DNA of 64,000 bases from Sphingopyxis sp. GTDB taxonomy: Bacteria > Pseudomonadota > Alphaproteobacteria > Sphingomonadales > Sphingomonadaceae. The stretch lies in assembly GCA_017745175.1 (NCBI GenBank), contig JAGHZY010000009.1, positions 1 to 64,000 on the forward strand, in the 5' to 3' direction. This document shows, in pieces, positions 16,147-24,651 of this stretch (positions are counted from its first letter, which is position 1; each line of letters begins with the position of its first letter). The notes under the pieces were generated by a model. The model ran no database searches. It was not told where the DNA came from and worked only from the letters and a program-made list of their open reading frames with translations. The position numbers and the translations under genes were made by a program.

Positions 16147-17355
16147 ATGAAGAAGACGACGGGCCTCGACCGGAACAAGACACGCAACTGGCATCCCGCG
16201 ACGCAGGCCGTGCGCGGCGGGACCTGGCGCAGCGAGCATGGCGAGACGTCGGAGGCGCTCTTCCTCTCTTCGGGCTACACCTATGACAGCGCCGAGGAAG
16301 TCGCGGCGCGCTTCGCGGGCGAAGAACAGGGGATGACCTATTCGCGCCTGCAGAATCCCACGGTGGCGATGCTCGAGGAACGGATCGCGCTGATGGAAGG
16401 CGCCGAGGCGTGCCGCGCGCAGGCAACGGGCATGGCGGCAATGACGACGGCGCTGCTTTGCCAGCTGTCGGCGGGCGACCATATCGTCGCGGCAAAGGCG
16501 GCTTTCGGCTCGTGCCGCTGGCTCGTCGACCATCTCTGCCCGCGCTTCGGGATCGAGACGAGTGTCGTCGACGGCCGCGACAACGACGCTTGGGAAAAGG
16601 CGATCCGTCCGAACACGAAGGTTTTCTTCTTCGAAACCCCGGCGAACCCGACGATGGACATCGTCGATACGAAACATGTCTGTGCGCTGGCGAAGGCGCA
16701 CGGGATCACGACCGTGGTCGACAACGCCTTTGCGACGAGCGTGCTCCAGCGGCCGATGGATTTCGGCGCCGATGTCGTCGCTTACTCGGCGACGAAGCTG
16801 ATGGACGGGCAGGGCCGTGTGCTCGCCGGTGCCGTCTGCGGGTCGGAGAAGTTCATCAACGACGTGCTGCTGCCGTTCCAGCGCAACACCGGGCCGAACC
16901 TCTCGCCGTTCAACGCGTGGGTCGTGCTCAAGGGACTCGAAACGCTCGACCTGCGCGCGCGCCGCCAGTCGGAAAATGCGCTCGCGGTCGGCAGGGCGAT
17001 CGAGGGCCGCGTGGCGCGGATGCTCCATCCGGGGCTCGCGAGCCACCCGCAGCATAATCTGGCGATGAGCCAGATGGAGGCATGCGGGCCGATCTTCTCC
17101 TTCGTGCTCGACGGCGGGCGCGAACAGGCGATGGCGCTGCTCAACGCGCTCGAACTCGTCGATATTTCGAACAATATCGGCGACTCGCGCAGCCTCTGCT
17201 GCCACCCCGCGTCGACCACCCATTATGGCGTGAGCGCCGAAGCGCGCGCCGACATGGGGGTCGTCGAGGGCATGCTGCGGATCAATATCGGGCTCGAGGA
17301 TCCGCGCGATCTGATCGCCGATCTGGACCAGGCATTGACCAGGGTCGGGCTTTGA
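16147..17355 (+). CDS. metZ: O-succinylhomoserine sulfhydrylase
   Basis: A 402-residue PLP enzyme of the Cys/Met metabolism family. It makes homocysteine from O-succinylhomoserine and sulfide in methionine synthesis. The PLP Lys is near residue 217 in YSATKLMDGQG, with YSRLQNPTV (about 65-73) and ETPANPTMDIVD typical of MetZ. SSGYTYDSAEEVAARFAG is characteristic of the alphaproteobacterial enzyme. It lies 4 bp after leuB, suggesting joint expression of two amino-acid biosynthetic genes. Confidence 0.92.
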   Translation: MKKTTGLDRNKTRNWHPATQAVRGGTWRSEHGETSEALFLSSGYTYDSAEEVAARFAGEEQGMTYSRLQNPTVAMLEERIALMEGAEACRAQATGMAAMTTALLCQLSAGDHIVAAKAAFGSCRWLVDHLCPRFGIETSVVDGRDNDAWEKAIRPNTKVFFFETPANPTMDIVDTKHVCALAKAHGITTVVDNAFATSVLQRPMDFGADVVAYSATKLMDGQGRVLAGAVCGSEKFINDVLLPFQRNTGPNLSPFNAWVVLKGLETLDLRARRQSENALAVGRAIEGRVARMLHPGLASHPQHNLAMSQMEACGPIFSFVLDGGREQAMALLNALELVDISNNIGDSRSLCCHPASTTHYGVSAEARADMGVVEGMLRINIGLEDPRDLIADLDQALTRVGL

Positions 17356-17372
17356 GCGACGTTGGCGCCGCG

Positions 17373-17774
17373 ATGATCGACTCCTTCTTCCCCTTTGCGG
17401 CGACCACCGGGTCGATCACCGTGCGCGTCGCGGTCAGCTATCTGCCCGAACAGTCGCACCCGGCGCTCGGCCGCTGGTTCTGGGCCTATCATGTCCGCGT
17501 CGAAAATCATGGCGAAGACGCCGTGCAGCTGATCAGCCGCCACTGGCGGATCAGCGACGGCCGCGGCCAGATCAGCGAAGTCGAGGGCGAGGGCGTCGTC
17601 GGCGAGCAGCCGCTGATCATCCCCGGCGGCGCCTATGACTATGTGTCGGGCTGTCCGCTTCCGACCCCCGAAGGATCGATGGTCGGGAGCTATGCGATGG
17701 AGCTCGGCGACGGGTCGCAAATGCTCGTCGCGATCCCCCAATTCCCGCTTCAGGCGCCTGCGACCGCGTCATGA
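17373..17774 (+). CDS. apaG: ApaG (Co2+/Mg2+ efflux-associated, DUF525)
   Basis: A 133-residue single-domain protein with an immunoglobulin-like beta-sandwich. Diagnostic stretches are YHVRVENHGEDAVQLISRHWRI, VEGEGVVGEQPLI, PGGAYDYVSGCPLPTPEGSM and GSYAMELGDG. The molecular role is unclear; it has been linked to cobalt/magnesium resistance. ATG 17373 gives the family N terminus (MIDSFFPFAATTGSI). Its last four bases overlap the LysR gene (ATGA), an uncommon pairing. Confidence 0.93.
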   Translation: MIDSFFPFAATTGSITVRVAVSYLPEQSHPALGRWFWAYHVRVENHGEDAVQLISRHWRISDGRGQISEVEGEGVVGEQPLIIPGGAYDYVSGCPLPTPEGSMVGSYAMELGDGSQMLVAIPQFPLQAPATAS

Positions 17775-18562
17775 AGCGCACGCACCTGCCCCTGAACGCC
17801 TTGCGCGTCTTCGATGCCGCTGCCCGGCATCTGAGTTTCACGCGCGCCGCCGACGAGCTGGCGGTGACCCCCGCTGCGGTCGGGCAGCAGATTCGCGCGC
17901 TCGAGGATATGCTCGGCGTCGTGCTGTTCCGCCGGACACCCAAGGGTCTCGAGCTCACCGGCGAGGCCGACGCCGGGCTCGACGCGCTGCGGCAGGGCTT
18001 TTTGCAATTCGAGGAATCGGTGCGCGCGATGCAGGCGGGTCAGTCATCGCAGTCGCTGACGATCGCCGCGCCGCGCGACCTGACCGCCAAATGGCTCGCG
18101 CCGCGGCTTGCGCGCTACAGCCAGCAGGCGCCCGATGTGCGCTTCACGCTGGTGTCCGCCGACGGCGGAATCGACTTTACCGAGGCGAATCTTGACCTCG
18201 CGATCTTCTGGACCGACGGCGTCGGCGATCATGAGGGCGTGCCGCTTGCCGAGGCGCTGATGGTGACGGTCGCGGGGCCGGGCAGCAGCAGCGACACGCG
18301 GATCGCATGGCCGGGGTGCCCGGCGGGCGATGGCGAGCCGGCCCTGCGGCTCGGCGATGCCGGGCTGGCGATCGACGCGGCGGCAAACGGGTTGGGGCAG
18401 GCCAATGTCCCGGCGATGCTCGCCGAGGCCGATATCGCGGCGGGCCGTGTGCGACAGGTCGGCGACAGCGTCGCGGTAAAGCGGGGCTACTGGCTCGTCG
18501 CGCCGACGCCGCAGTGGCGACAGGCAAAGGTCAAGGCGCTGGTCGCGGCGCTGACGGCATGA
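17771..18562 (+). CDS. LysR-family transcriptional regulator (GcvA-like)
   Basis: A 263-residue regulator, somewhat short for LysR. The N-terminal winged helix-turn-helix (about 5-65; LNALRVFDAAARHLSFTRAA, LAVTPAAVGQQIRALE, LFRRTPKGLELTG) matches the GcvA/AmpR subgroup. The effector domain (88-255) has SLTIAAPRDLTAKWLAPRLARY and DLAIFWTDG. The likely target is unknown; the neighbouring apaG overlaps it and the DUF417 gene follows after 61 bp, so either is a candidate. Confidence 0.88.
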   Translation: MKRTHLPLNALRVFDAAARHLSFTRAADELAVTPAAVGQQIRALEDMLGVVLFRRTPKGLELTGEADAGLDALRQGFLQFEESVRAMQAGQSSQSLTIAAPRDLTAKWLAPRLARYSQQAPDVRFTLVSADGGIDFTEANLDLAIFWTDGVGDHEGVPLAEALMVTVAGPGSSSDTRIAWPGCPAGDGEPALRLGDAGLAIDAAANGLGQANVPAMLAEADIAAGRVRQVGDSVAVKRGYWLVAPTPQWRQAKVKALVAALTA

Positions 18563-18623
18563 TGTAACCGAAGCCGAACGGCCCTCGAATAACCCCGGAA
18601 ACATCGTTCGGGGAACCGTTTAC

Positions 18624-19094
18624 ATGCTGAAAATTCTGGACAGGCTGCCGTCGCAGCTCTTGGCGATTGCTGCTTTGCGGTGGTCGATCGTATTCATATT
18701 CGCGTTCTTCGGTGTAGCGAAATTCGCGCTCTATGAAGCTGAGGGCGTCGCGCGCACCGCGATGCACTATCCGCTGTTTTCGTGGATGTATCCGCTGATC
18801 GGTGTGCAGGGGACGAGCAATGTCATCGGGACGATCGAGCTGGTAACCGGGGCGTTGATCGCACGCGGGGCATGGTCGCATCGTGCGGGGCTGATCGGCG
18901 GCCTGATGGGCATGGTCACCTTCCTCATCACGCTCAGCTTCAGCTTCGGCGCACAATTGTGGGAGGAAGGCTATGGCTTTCCCTTCATGGGTTCGACCGC
19001 CCAGTTCCTGTTCAAGGACGCGGTGCTGCTGGCGGCGTGCCTGACGCTGGCGCTGCATTCCGGCCATGCGCTGCGAGCGCGAGCAGGCGCGTGA
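18624..19094 (+). CDS. YkgB/RclC-like DUF417 membrane protein
   Basis: A 156-residue membrane protein with four predicted helices (about 15-33, 58-75, 88-112, 125-145). The DUF417 features are RWSIVFIFAFFGVAKFALYEAEG, PLFSWMYPLIG and GTIELVTGALIARG. E. coli RclC (YkgB) of this family is tied to reactive-chlorine resistance; function here is not shown. Its last 83 bp overlap the 3' end of the convergent serine hydrolase gene. Confidence 0.85.
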   Translation: MLKILDRLPSQLLAIAALRWSIVFIFAFFGVAKFALYEAEGVARTAMHYPLFSWMYPLIGVQGTSNVIGTIELVTGALIARGAWSHRAGLIGGLMGMVTFLITLSFSFGAQLWEEGYGFPFMGSTAQFLFKDAVLLAACLTLALHSGHALRARAGA

Positions 19095-20379
19095 CCAGTC
19101 CGATCAGCGGGCCGGCATCGACATTGGCGTCGGGATTGTTCCAGCTCGCGGTCACGACGAACCATTTACCGTCCGACTCGCGCTGCCCGAGCAGGCTCAT
19201 CGACAGGACGCCATTTTCCGACCCGCCCTTGTAGCCCAGATAGGTCCAGTCGGCGGCGGCGACGGGGCCAACGCCGTTGTTGATCGCCATCGCGGCGAGC
19301 AGCGTCTTCGACCGGCGCGCGCGCAGGTCGACCATGAGCCGCGCGATGTCGTTCGGGCTCGCGAACCATTCGAGGCTGTCGATGAAGCGCGGGCCGGCGG
19401 TGAAGCTGACCCCGTCGACGTTGGCGAGTGTCAGGCGGGCCCGATTGTCCTCGATCAGCTTGCGCTGCGCGGCATCATCGCCTTTGATAAAGATCGGGCG
19501 CAGGTCATTGAAATTATTGCCCTTGAGCGCGAAGGCTTCGACCGTCGTTAGCAGCGGGATATTGCGCGGCGGATCGCTGTGTCCCGCGCTCTTCATCCGC
19601 GCCTCGACGGCCTCGCGGCCGAGCAGGTGGATCAGCGTGTCGGCCGCGCCATTATCGCTAACGGAGATCATCCAGTTCGCAAGCGTCTGGAGCGTCACCG
19701 GCGTGTTCGCGGGCCAGTTCGCCGTGGCGGCCGACGAAAAGCTGAAATGCGACAGCGGCACGACGTCGGACCAGTGGCGCTTGCCCGCCGCGACCTGCGC
19801 TGCGAGCTCGTCGAGGATGTAAAGTTTGAAGGTCGAACCCGTCGCGAATTGCCGGTCGGCGTTCGCGGATGCGAGCGGACGGACGGCGGCACCGTCGAGT
19901 TCGGCGACGAGGAAGCCCGTCTGACCAGGCAGCCTGGCGATTTCCGTCGCAACCTTGTCGAAACTGTCGTTCGTGACCGTGACGCCCGTCACGCGCAATC
20001 CCGTCACGCGTTCGTCGGCCGCGACGCCGACATCGAGCAGGACGGTCGCAACCCCGCGTTCGAAGCGCAACAGGATGGTTCCCGATCGGTCGCCGGCGCG
20101 CGTCACCTTGTCGACCGCGACCGGCTGACCATACTGCGCGATCAGGCCGGCCACGAAGGCGTGGAATTGCGCCTCGGGAACCGCCGTCCGGAAGTGCGGA
20201 TCGAAATAGGCCGCATAGGCGATCCTGCCGCCGAACAGGTCGACGAGCTGCGCCGCGCGGCGGTCAAGGGCGGGTTGCGCCGCCGATTCGGGGGCGCCGG
20301 GTGCTTGCGAACTGGCGACGTGCGGCGCGAGCGCGGCGAGCATCGCTGCCGCTATTGCTCCCGCCCGAAACCTGTCCAT
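19012..20379 (-). CDS. Exported serine hydrolase, class A beta-lactamase fold
   Basis: A 455-residue protein with a signal peptide (about 1-24). An N-terminal DUF3887-like domain follows (about 40-130; LVDLFGGRIAYAAYFDPHF), then a beta-lactamase/penicillin-binding catalytic domain. The active-site tetrad S182-T-F-K185, the SDN triad 241-243 and K384-G-G-S in place of KTG are all visible. A class A Glu166/Omega-loop motif is not obvious, so a hydrolase or peptidase role is as likely as beta-lactamase. The tail is Pro/Ala-rich. Its 3' end overlaps the convergent DUF417 gene. Confidence 0.8.
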   Translation of the reverse strand: MDRFRAGAIAAAMLAALAPHVASSQAPGAPESAAQPALDRRAAQLVDLFGGRIAYAAYFDPHFRTAVPEAQFHAFVAGLIAQYGQPVAVDKVTRAGDRSGTILLRFERGVATVLLDVGVAADERVTGLRVTGVTVTNDSFDKVATEIARLPGQTGFLVAELDGAAVRPLASANADRQFATGSTFKLYILDELAAQVAAGKRHWSDVVPLSHFSFSSAATANWPANTPVTLQTLANWMISVSDNGAADTLIHLLGREAVEARMKSAGHSDPPRNIPLLTTVEAFALKGNNFNDLRPIFIKGDDAAQRKLIEDNRARLTLANVDGVSFTAGPRFIDSLEWFASPNDIARLMVDLRARRSKTLLAAMAINNGVGPVAAADWTYLGYKGGSENGVLSMSLLGQRESDGKWFVVTASWNNPDANVDAGPLIGLVTRLLALAAHGRNAAPASGTPPAAPRP

Positions 20380-20389
20380 GACGGTCTCC

Positions 20390-22369
20390 TCAGGCGTCGA
20401 TTGCCGCCTCGTCGAGGCTCGCGGCGTTGGCCTGGATGAACTGGAAGCGGTGCTCGGGATGCTTGCCCATCAGCCGGTCGACCAGGTCCTTGACCTGATG
20501 CCGCTCCTCATATTCCTGCGGCAGCGTGACGCGCAGCATCGAGCGCGATGCCGGGTCCATCGTCGTTTCCTTCAACTGGCTGGGGTTCATTTCTCCCAGG
20601 CCCTTGAAGCGGCCGACCTCGACCTTCTTGCCCTTGAACATCGTCGCCTCGAGTTCGGCGCGATGCGCATCGTCGCGCGCATAGGCCGACAGGCTGCCCG
20701 CGGTGAGGCGATAGAGCGGCGGCTGCGCGAGATAGACATGGCCGTTCCGCACGATGTCAGGCATTTCCTGAAAGAAGAAGGTCATCAGGAGCGTCGCAAT
20801 ATGCGCGCCGTCGACGTCGGCGTCGGTCATGATGACGATCTTGTCGTAGCGGAGGCGATCGGCGTCGCAGTCCTTGCGCATCCCGCAGCCGAGCGCGAGC
20901 GCGAGATCGGCAATTTCCTGATTGGCGCGGATCTTGTCGGCGCTGGCGCTCGCGACGTTCAGGATCTTGCCGCGGATCGGCAGGATCGCCTGCGTCTTGC
21001 GGTCACGCGCCTGCTTGGCGCTGCCGCCGGCGCTGTCGCCTTCGACGATAAACAATTCTGTACCTTCGGGGCCGTCATTCGCACAATCTGTGAGCTTGCC
21101 GGGCAGGCGGAGCTTGCGTCCGCTCGTCGCGGTCTTGCGCTTGACCTCGCGTTCGGCCTTGCGTTTCAGCCGCTCGTCCATCCGGTCGAGGACGAGCCCG
21201 AGCAACGCACGGCCGCGGTCCATATTGTCCGACAGGAAATGGTCGAAATGGTCGCGCACGGCATTTTCGGTAAAGCGCGCCGCCTCGGGGCTCGAAAGCC
21301 GGTCCTTGGTCTGGCTCTGGAACTGCGGGTCGCGGATGAAGACCGACAGCATCATCTCGCCGCCGTTGAACACATCCTCGGCGGTGATCTGCGCCGCCTT
21401 TTTCTGCCCGATCAGCTCGCCGAACGCGCGCAGGCCCCTGGTAAGCGCCGCGCGGAGGCCCGCTTCGTGCGTGCCGCCCGCGGGCGTCGGAATGGTGTTG
21501 CAATACCAGCTGTACGAGCCGTCGGACCACAGCGGCCACGCGATCGCCCATTCGGCGCGGCCCTGCTCGCCGGGAAATTCCTGCCGCCCGACGAAGGGTT
21601 CGGCGGTCGCGCATTCGCGCGTGCCGATCTGCTCCTTGAGGTGGTCGGCAAGGCCGCCGGGAAACTGGAACACCGCCTCGGCGGGCGTGTCGTCGCCGAT
21701 CAGCTCGGCCGCGCATTTCCAGCGGATTTCGACGCCCGCGAACAGATAGGCCTTCGACCGGGCCATGCGGTAGAGGCGCTGCGGCTTGAAGCGGCCATGT
21801 TCGCCGAAGATTTCGGGATCGGGGATGAAGGAGACGCTGGTGCCGCGCCGGTTCGGCGTCGGACCGAGTTCCTCCAGCCCGCCGAGCGGGGTGCCGCGCG
21901 AGAAGCGCTGGCGATAAAGCTGCTTGCCGCGCGCAACCTCGATTTCGGTCTCGACCGACAGCGCGTTGACGACGCTGACGCCGACGCCGTGGAGGCCGCC
22001 CGAGGTGGCATAGGCCTTGCCCTCGAATTTGCCGCCCGAGTGGAGCATGGTCATGATGACCTCCAGCGCCGATTTACCCGGGAATTTCGGGTGCGGATCG
22101 ACCGGCATGCCGCGGCCATTGTCGACGACGGTGAGGCGGTTGCCGACGTCGAGCGTCACCTCGATCCGCGTCGCGTGGCCCGCAACCGCTTCGTCCATGC
22201 TGTTGTCGATCACCTCGGCGGCGAGGTGGTGCAGCGCACGCTCGTCGGTACCGCCGATATACATGCCAGGGCGGCGGCGGACGGGTTCGAGCCCCTCGAG
22301 CACCTCGATCTGCGAGGCGTTGTAGCTGTCGGTCGCGGGCTGGTTGCTGTCGAACAAATCGTGACTCAT
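20390..22369 (-). CDS. parE: DNA topoisomerase IV subunit B
   Basis: A 659-residue type IIA topoisomerase ATPase subunit; the length and lack of the ~170-residue GyrB insertion indicate ParE. It decatenates daughter chromosomes with ParC. The GHKL ATPase has EVIDNSMDEAVAG, VDNGRGMPVDPH and TSGGLHGVGVSVVNALS. The TOPRIM domain has FIVEGDSAGGSA and MTDADVDGAHI with the metal-binding acidic residues, and the C terminus has RFKGLGEMNPSQLKETTMDP. The start is ATG 22369 (MSHDLFDSNQ). It lies 10 bp from the downstream hydrolase start, so the two may be co-transcribed. Confidence 0.95.
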   Translation of the reverse strand: MSHDLFDSNQPATDSYNASQIEVLEGLEPVRRRPGMYIGGTDERALHHLAAEVIDNSMDEAVAGHATRIEVTLDVGNRLTVVDNGRGMPVDPHPKFPGKSALEVIMTMLHSGGKFEGKAYATSGGLHGVGVSVVNALSVETEIEVARGKQLYRQRFSRGTPLGGLEELGPTPNRRGTSVSFIPDPEIFGEHGRFKPQRLYRMARSKAYLFAGVEIRWKCAAELIGDDTPAEAVFQFPGGLADHLKEQIGTRECATAEPFVGRQEFPGEQGRAEWAIAWPLWSDGSYSWYCNTIPTPAGGTHEAGLRAALTRGLRAFGELIGQKKAAQITAEDVFNGGEMMLSVFIRDPQFQSQTKDRLSSPEAARFTENAVRDHFDHFLSDNMDRGRALLGLVLDRMDERLKRKAEREVKRKTATSGRKLRLPGKLTDCANDGPEGTELFIVEGDSAGGSAKQARDRKTQAILPIRGKILNVASASADKIRANQEIADLALALGCGMRKDCDADRLRYDKIVIMTDADVDGAHIATLLMTFFFQEMPDIVRNGHVYLAQPPLYRLTAGSLSAYARDDAHRAELEATMFKGKKVEVGRFKGLGEMNPSQLKETTMDPASRSMLRVTLPQEYEERHQVKDLVDRLMGKHPEHRFQFIQANAASLDEAAIDA

Positions 22370-22540
22370 GCGACGGCTATACGGGGCCGGGAAGGGCGCT
22401 GGCAAGCGCGGTTTTCGGCCGCGCCCATGCGCCCCGGTGCCGGCTCGGCTCGTCGCATTTCGGCCGCGCGAAGGAACTTTGGCGGGCGACCCCGGGTTGG
22501 GGTTGCGACCGCAAGGTCACCAAAAAGTGGAGTAATAACA

Positions 22541-23374
22541 ATGAAATTCGCAGCTCTCCTCGCCGTTTCGGCGGCACCTTTACTCGCCGTTCCGGCCTTC
22601 GCGCAGGACCGCGATCCGGCGCAGGACTTCAACGGGCCCTATATCTCGATCGGCGGCGGCGCCTCGCTTCAGGGAAGCGATCGCGGCGAGACCCTGATCT
22701 TCGATACCAACCGCGACGGCACCTATGGCGACCCGGTCAATACGATCGGCGGAACCGACGCCTTCGCGCCGGGCTTCTGCAACGGCGCAGCGACCGGAAC
22801 CGCGAACACCGGCTGCCGCAATGACAAGGATGGGGCCGAATTCTTCGGTCGCCTCGGCTATGACAGACGGATGGGCAATTTCGTGCTCGGCGCGGTCGTC
22901 GAGGGCGGCCACAGCGTTGCGCGCGACGGCGTCAGCGGCTTTTCGACGACTCCCGCGAGCTATACGATGAGCCGCGAGGCCGATTATCAGGCGAACGCGC
23001 GCCTGCGCGCGGGGTATACGCCCGGCGGCGGCGCGCTTTTCTATGTGACGGGCGGCGGTGCCTATGCGCGGCTCGACAACAAGTTCGCCACGTCGAACAC
23101 GGCGAACAGCTTTGTCGACAATGGCAAGACTAACGCATGGGGTTATGCCGTCGGTGGCGGCGCCGAGGTGATGGTCACGAACAAGATCGGGCTCGGGCTC
23201 GAATATCTGTACACCGACGTCAAGGACAAGGACTATGTCGTGAACGTCGGCACAGGGACGGCGGATCCGGCGACCAATCCGTTCCTGCTGAACGGTGGCG
23301 GGACCGATATCCGCCGCAGCGATCCGAACTTCCGCACGCACAGCGTGCGCGGGACGTTGAGTTACCGCTTCTGA
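22541..23374 (+). CDS. Outer-membrane beta-barrel protein (Omp25/opacity-like)
   Basis: A 277-residue exported barrel. It has a signal peptide (MKFAALLAVSAAPLLAVPAFA), then alternating strands with FNGPYISIGGG, FFGRLGYDRRM, ADYQANARLRAGYTPGG, GYAVGGGAEVMVTNKIGLGLEYLYTDV and the C-terminal HSVRGTLSYRF ending in Phe, as required for BAM recognition. It belongs to the alphaproteobacterial OmpA-like 8-stranded porin group. The start is ATG 22541 with GTGGAGT eight bases upstream; the much longer open frame before it is antisense to parE. A convergent hairpin follows. Confidence 0.88.
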   Translation: MKFAALLAVSAAPLLAVPAFAQDRDPAQDFNGPYISIGGGASLQGSDRGETLIFDTNRDGTYGDPVNTIGGTDAFAPGFCNGAATGTANTGCRNDKDGAEFFGRLGYDRRMGNFVLGAVVEGGHSVARDGVSGFSTTPASYTMSREADYQANARLRAGYTPGGGALFYVTGGGAYARLDNKFATSNTANSFVDNGKTNAWGYAVGGGAEVMVTNKIGLGLEYLYTDVKDKDYVVNVGTGTADPATNPFLLNGGGTDIRRSDPNFRTHSVRGTLSYRF

Positions 23375-23394
23375 CCTCTTGGGAGCGGAAAGGG

Positions 23395-23423
23395 AGGCGC
23401 CGGGTCCACGCGATCCGGCGCCT
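23395..23423. terminator. Bidirectional hairpin between convergent genes
   Basis: A perfect 9-bp stem, AGGCGCCGG (23395-23403) with CCGGCGCCT (23415-23423), sits 20 bp after the porin stop and just before the thioesterase stop on the other strand. The T-tract is short. Confidence 0.5.
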
Positions 23424-23426
23424 TAC

Positions 23427-23864
23427 CTATGCCGGTCGCGCCTGCGGTGCAGGAAAAATCGCAAAGTTGCCGTTGGCGCTGGCGACCAGCCGATCATCCT
23501 GGAACAGCCGCGCGTCGATATTGGCGACGCGCTTGCCCTGATGGAGGACAGTCGCATCGCAGATCAGCCGGCCTTCGCGGACGCCGACATGATAGTTGAA
23601 CTTGATCTCCAGCGTCGCGCACCAGAAATCGTCGGCGAGCAGGCTGGTGATCGCGCCGCCCATCGCCGTGTCGGCGAGCGAATAGGCGACGCCGCCGTGC
23701 GCGACACCCTGCGGATTGAAATGCCGCTCGCGCTCGATGTCGATCGCCATCCGGCAGCGGCCGTCGCCGCGCTCGACCATTTCGAGGCCGAGCGTCCGCG
23801 CAAAATGGAAATCCTGCCCGAACGGCCTCACCGGACGCGCCTTAACGAACCCGGGGACCGCCAA
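23427..23864 (-). CDS. PaaI-family hotdog thioesterase
   Basis: A 145-residue hotdog protein. HFNPQGVAHGGVAYSLADTAMGGAI (about 48-72) is the PaaI active-site helix with the HGG motif, followed by FWCATLEIKFNYHVG. It likely hydrolyses an acyl-CoA thioester; the substrate is unknown. The start at ATG 23864 lies inside the 3' end of gcrA (23-bp overlap), so translation is likely coupled to gcrA. It is unrelated in detail to the other thioesterase at 13930. Confidence 0.82.
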   Translation of the reverse strand: MAVPGFVKARPVRPFGQDFHFARTLGLEMVERGDGRCRMAIDIERERHFNPQGVAHGGVAYSLADTAMGGAITSLLADDFWCATLEIKFNYHVGVREGRLICDATVLHQGKRVANIDARLFQDDRLVASANGNFAIFPAPQARPA

Positions 23865-24531
23865 AGGGCGGGGGTGGGGGCGGACGGCGCGTGCCGCGCG
23901 GCAGCTGCGCCTGATAGGCGCGGCCGCAATGCTCGACGCAATAGGGGAAGCCGGGATTCACGGCTTCACCGCAGAAATGGAAGTCGGGTTCACCCGGATG
24001 CCCCATCGGCCAGCGGCAGATGCGGTCGTTCAGATCAAGCAGGCTCGTCTTGCCGGCGATCTCGGGGCTCGGCTTCGCGGGCACGAGCCGGCGCGGCGGC
24101 GCGGGCGGGATCGGCGCCTGCTGGTCGCCGGGACCCTGGCGGATAAAGCCGCCGGGCCCGATTGAAACGATACGCGGCGCGTCGGGCTTCGGCGCGGCTT
24201 CGACGCCATCGTCGTCAAGATCCTCCACAGGGGGCCTTGGTTCGGGCTTCGGCGCTGCCGCAGCCGGGCGCGGCGCGGCGGGCGCAGCGGGGCGCGGCGC
24301 GGCGACGGGCGCCGCCGGCCTCGGAGCAGCGGGCGCAGCCGCCTTGGCCGGTTTTGCGACCTTTTCGGTCGCCTTGACGGGGGAGGGGCGCGATTTCAGG
24401 CCGAGGCGGTGCGCCTTGCCGATCACCGCATTGCGGCTGACCCCGCCGAGCTCGTCGGCGATCTGGCTGGCGGTCAGGCCTTTTTCCCACATGTTGCGCA
24501 GCTGTTCGATGCGCTCGTCAGTCCATGACAT
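23842..24531 (-). CDS. gcrA: GcrA cell-cycle regulator
   Basis: A 229-residue GcrA, the alphaproteobacterial sigma-70 cofactor that senses CcrM-methylated promoters and drives S-phase genes. The N-terminal helix-turn-helix (MSWTDERIEQLRNMWEKGLT, SQIADELGGVSRNAVIGKAH) is diagnostic. A long Ala/Pro/Lys-rich linker (about 50-130) leads to the C-terminal sigma-binding domain with CRWPMGHPGEPDFHFCGE and YCVEHCGRAYQ. The start is ATG 24531 (MSWTD); an ATG two codons upstream is equally possible. The linker is longer than in Caulobacter. Confidence 0.95.
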   Translation of the reverse strand: MSWTDERIEQLRNMWEKGLTASQIADELGGVSRNAVIGKAHRLGLKSRPSPVKATEKVAKPAKAAAPAAPRPAAPVAAPRPAAPAAPRPAAAAPKPEPRPPVEDLDDDGVEAAPKPDAPRIVSIGPGGFIRQGPGDQQAPIPPAPPRRLVPAKPSPEIAGKTSLLDLNDRICRWPMGHPGEPDFHFCGEAVNPGFPYCVEHCGRAYQAQLPRGTRRPPPPPPFGGPRVR

Positions 24532-24651
24532 GCTCAATATTCCTCATCATTCCACGCCGCGGGCCATATCGTGCGCATTGCGATCCTTTCGGATCGTAGT
24601 CGCGACGGCCCAGCTTGCGGTAAGATCGGGGACGCGATAGGCGAGAACGCC

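Noticed and set aside
12262-16187. Two very long minus-strand open frames opposite uvrC, recO and leuB
   Set aside because: Both are shadows; the plus-strand genes have complete catalytic motifs.
20378-22540. Long plus-strand open frame in front of the outer-membrane barrel gene
   Set aside because: This part is antisense to parE. The real gene begins at ATG 22541, which has a signal peptide and a ribosome site.
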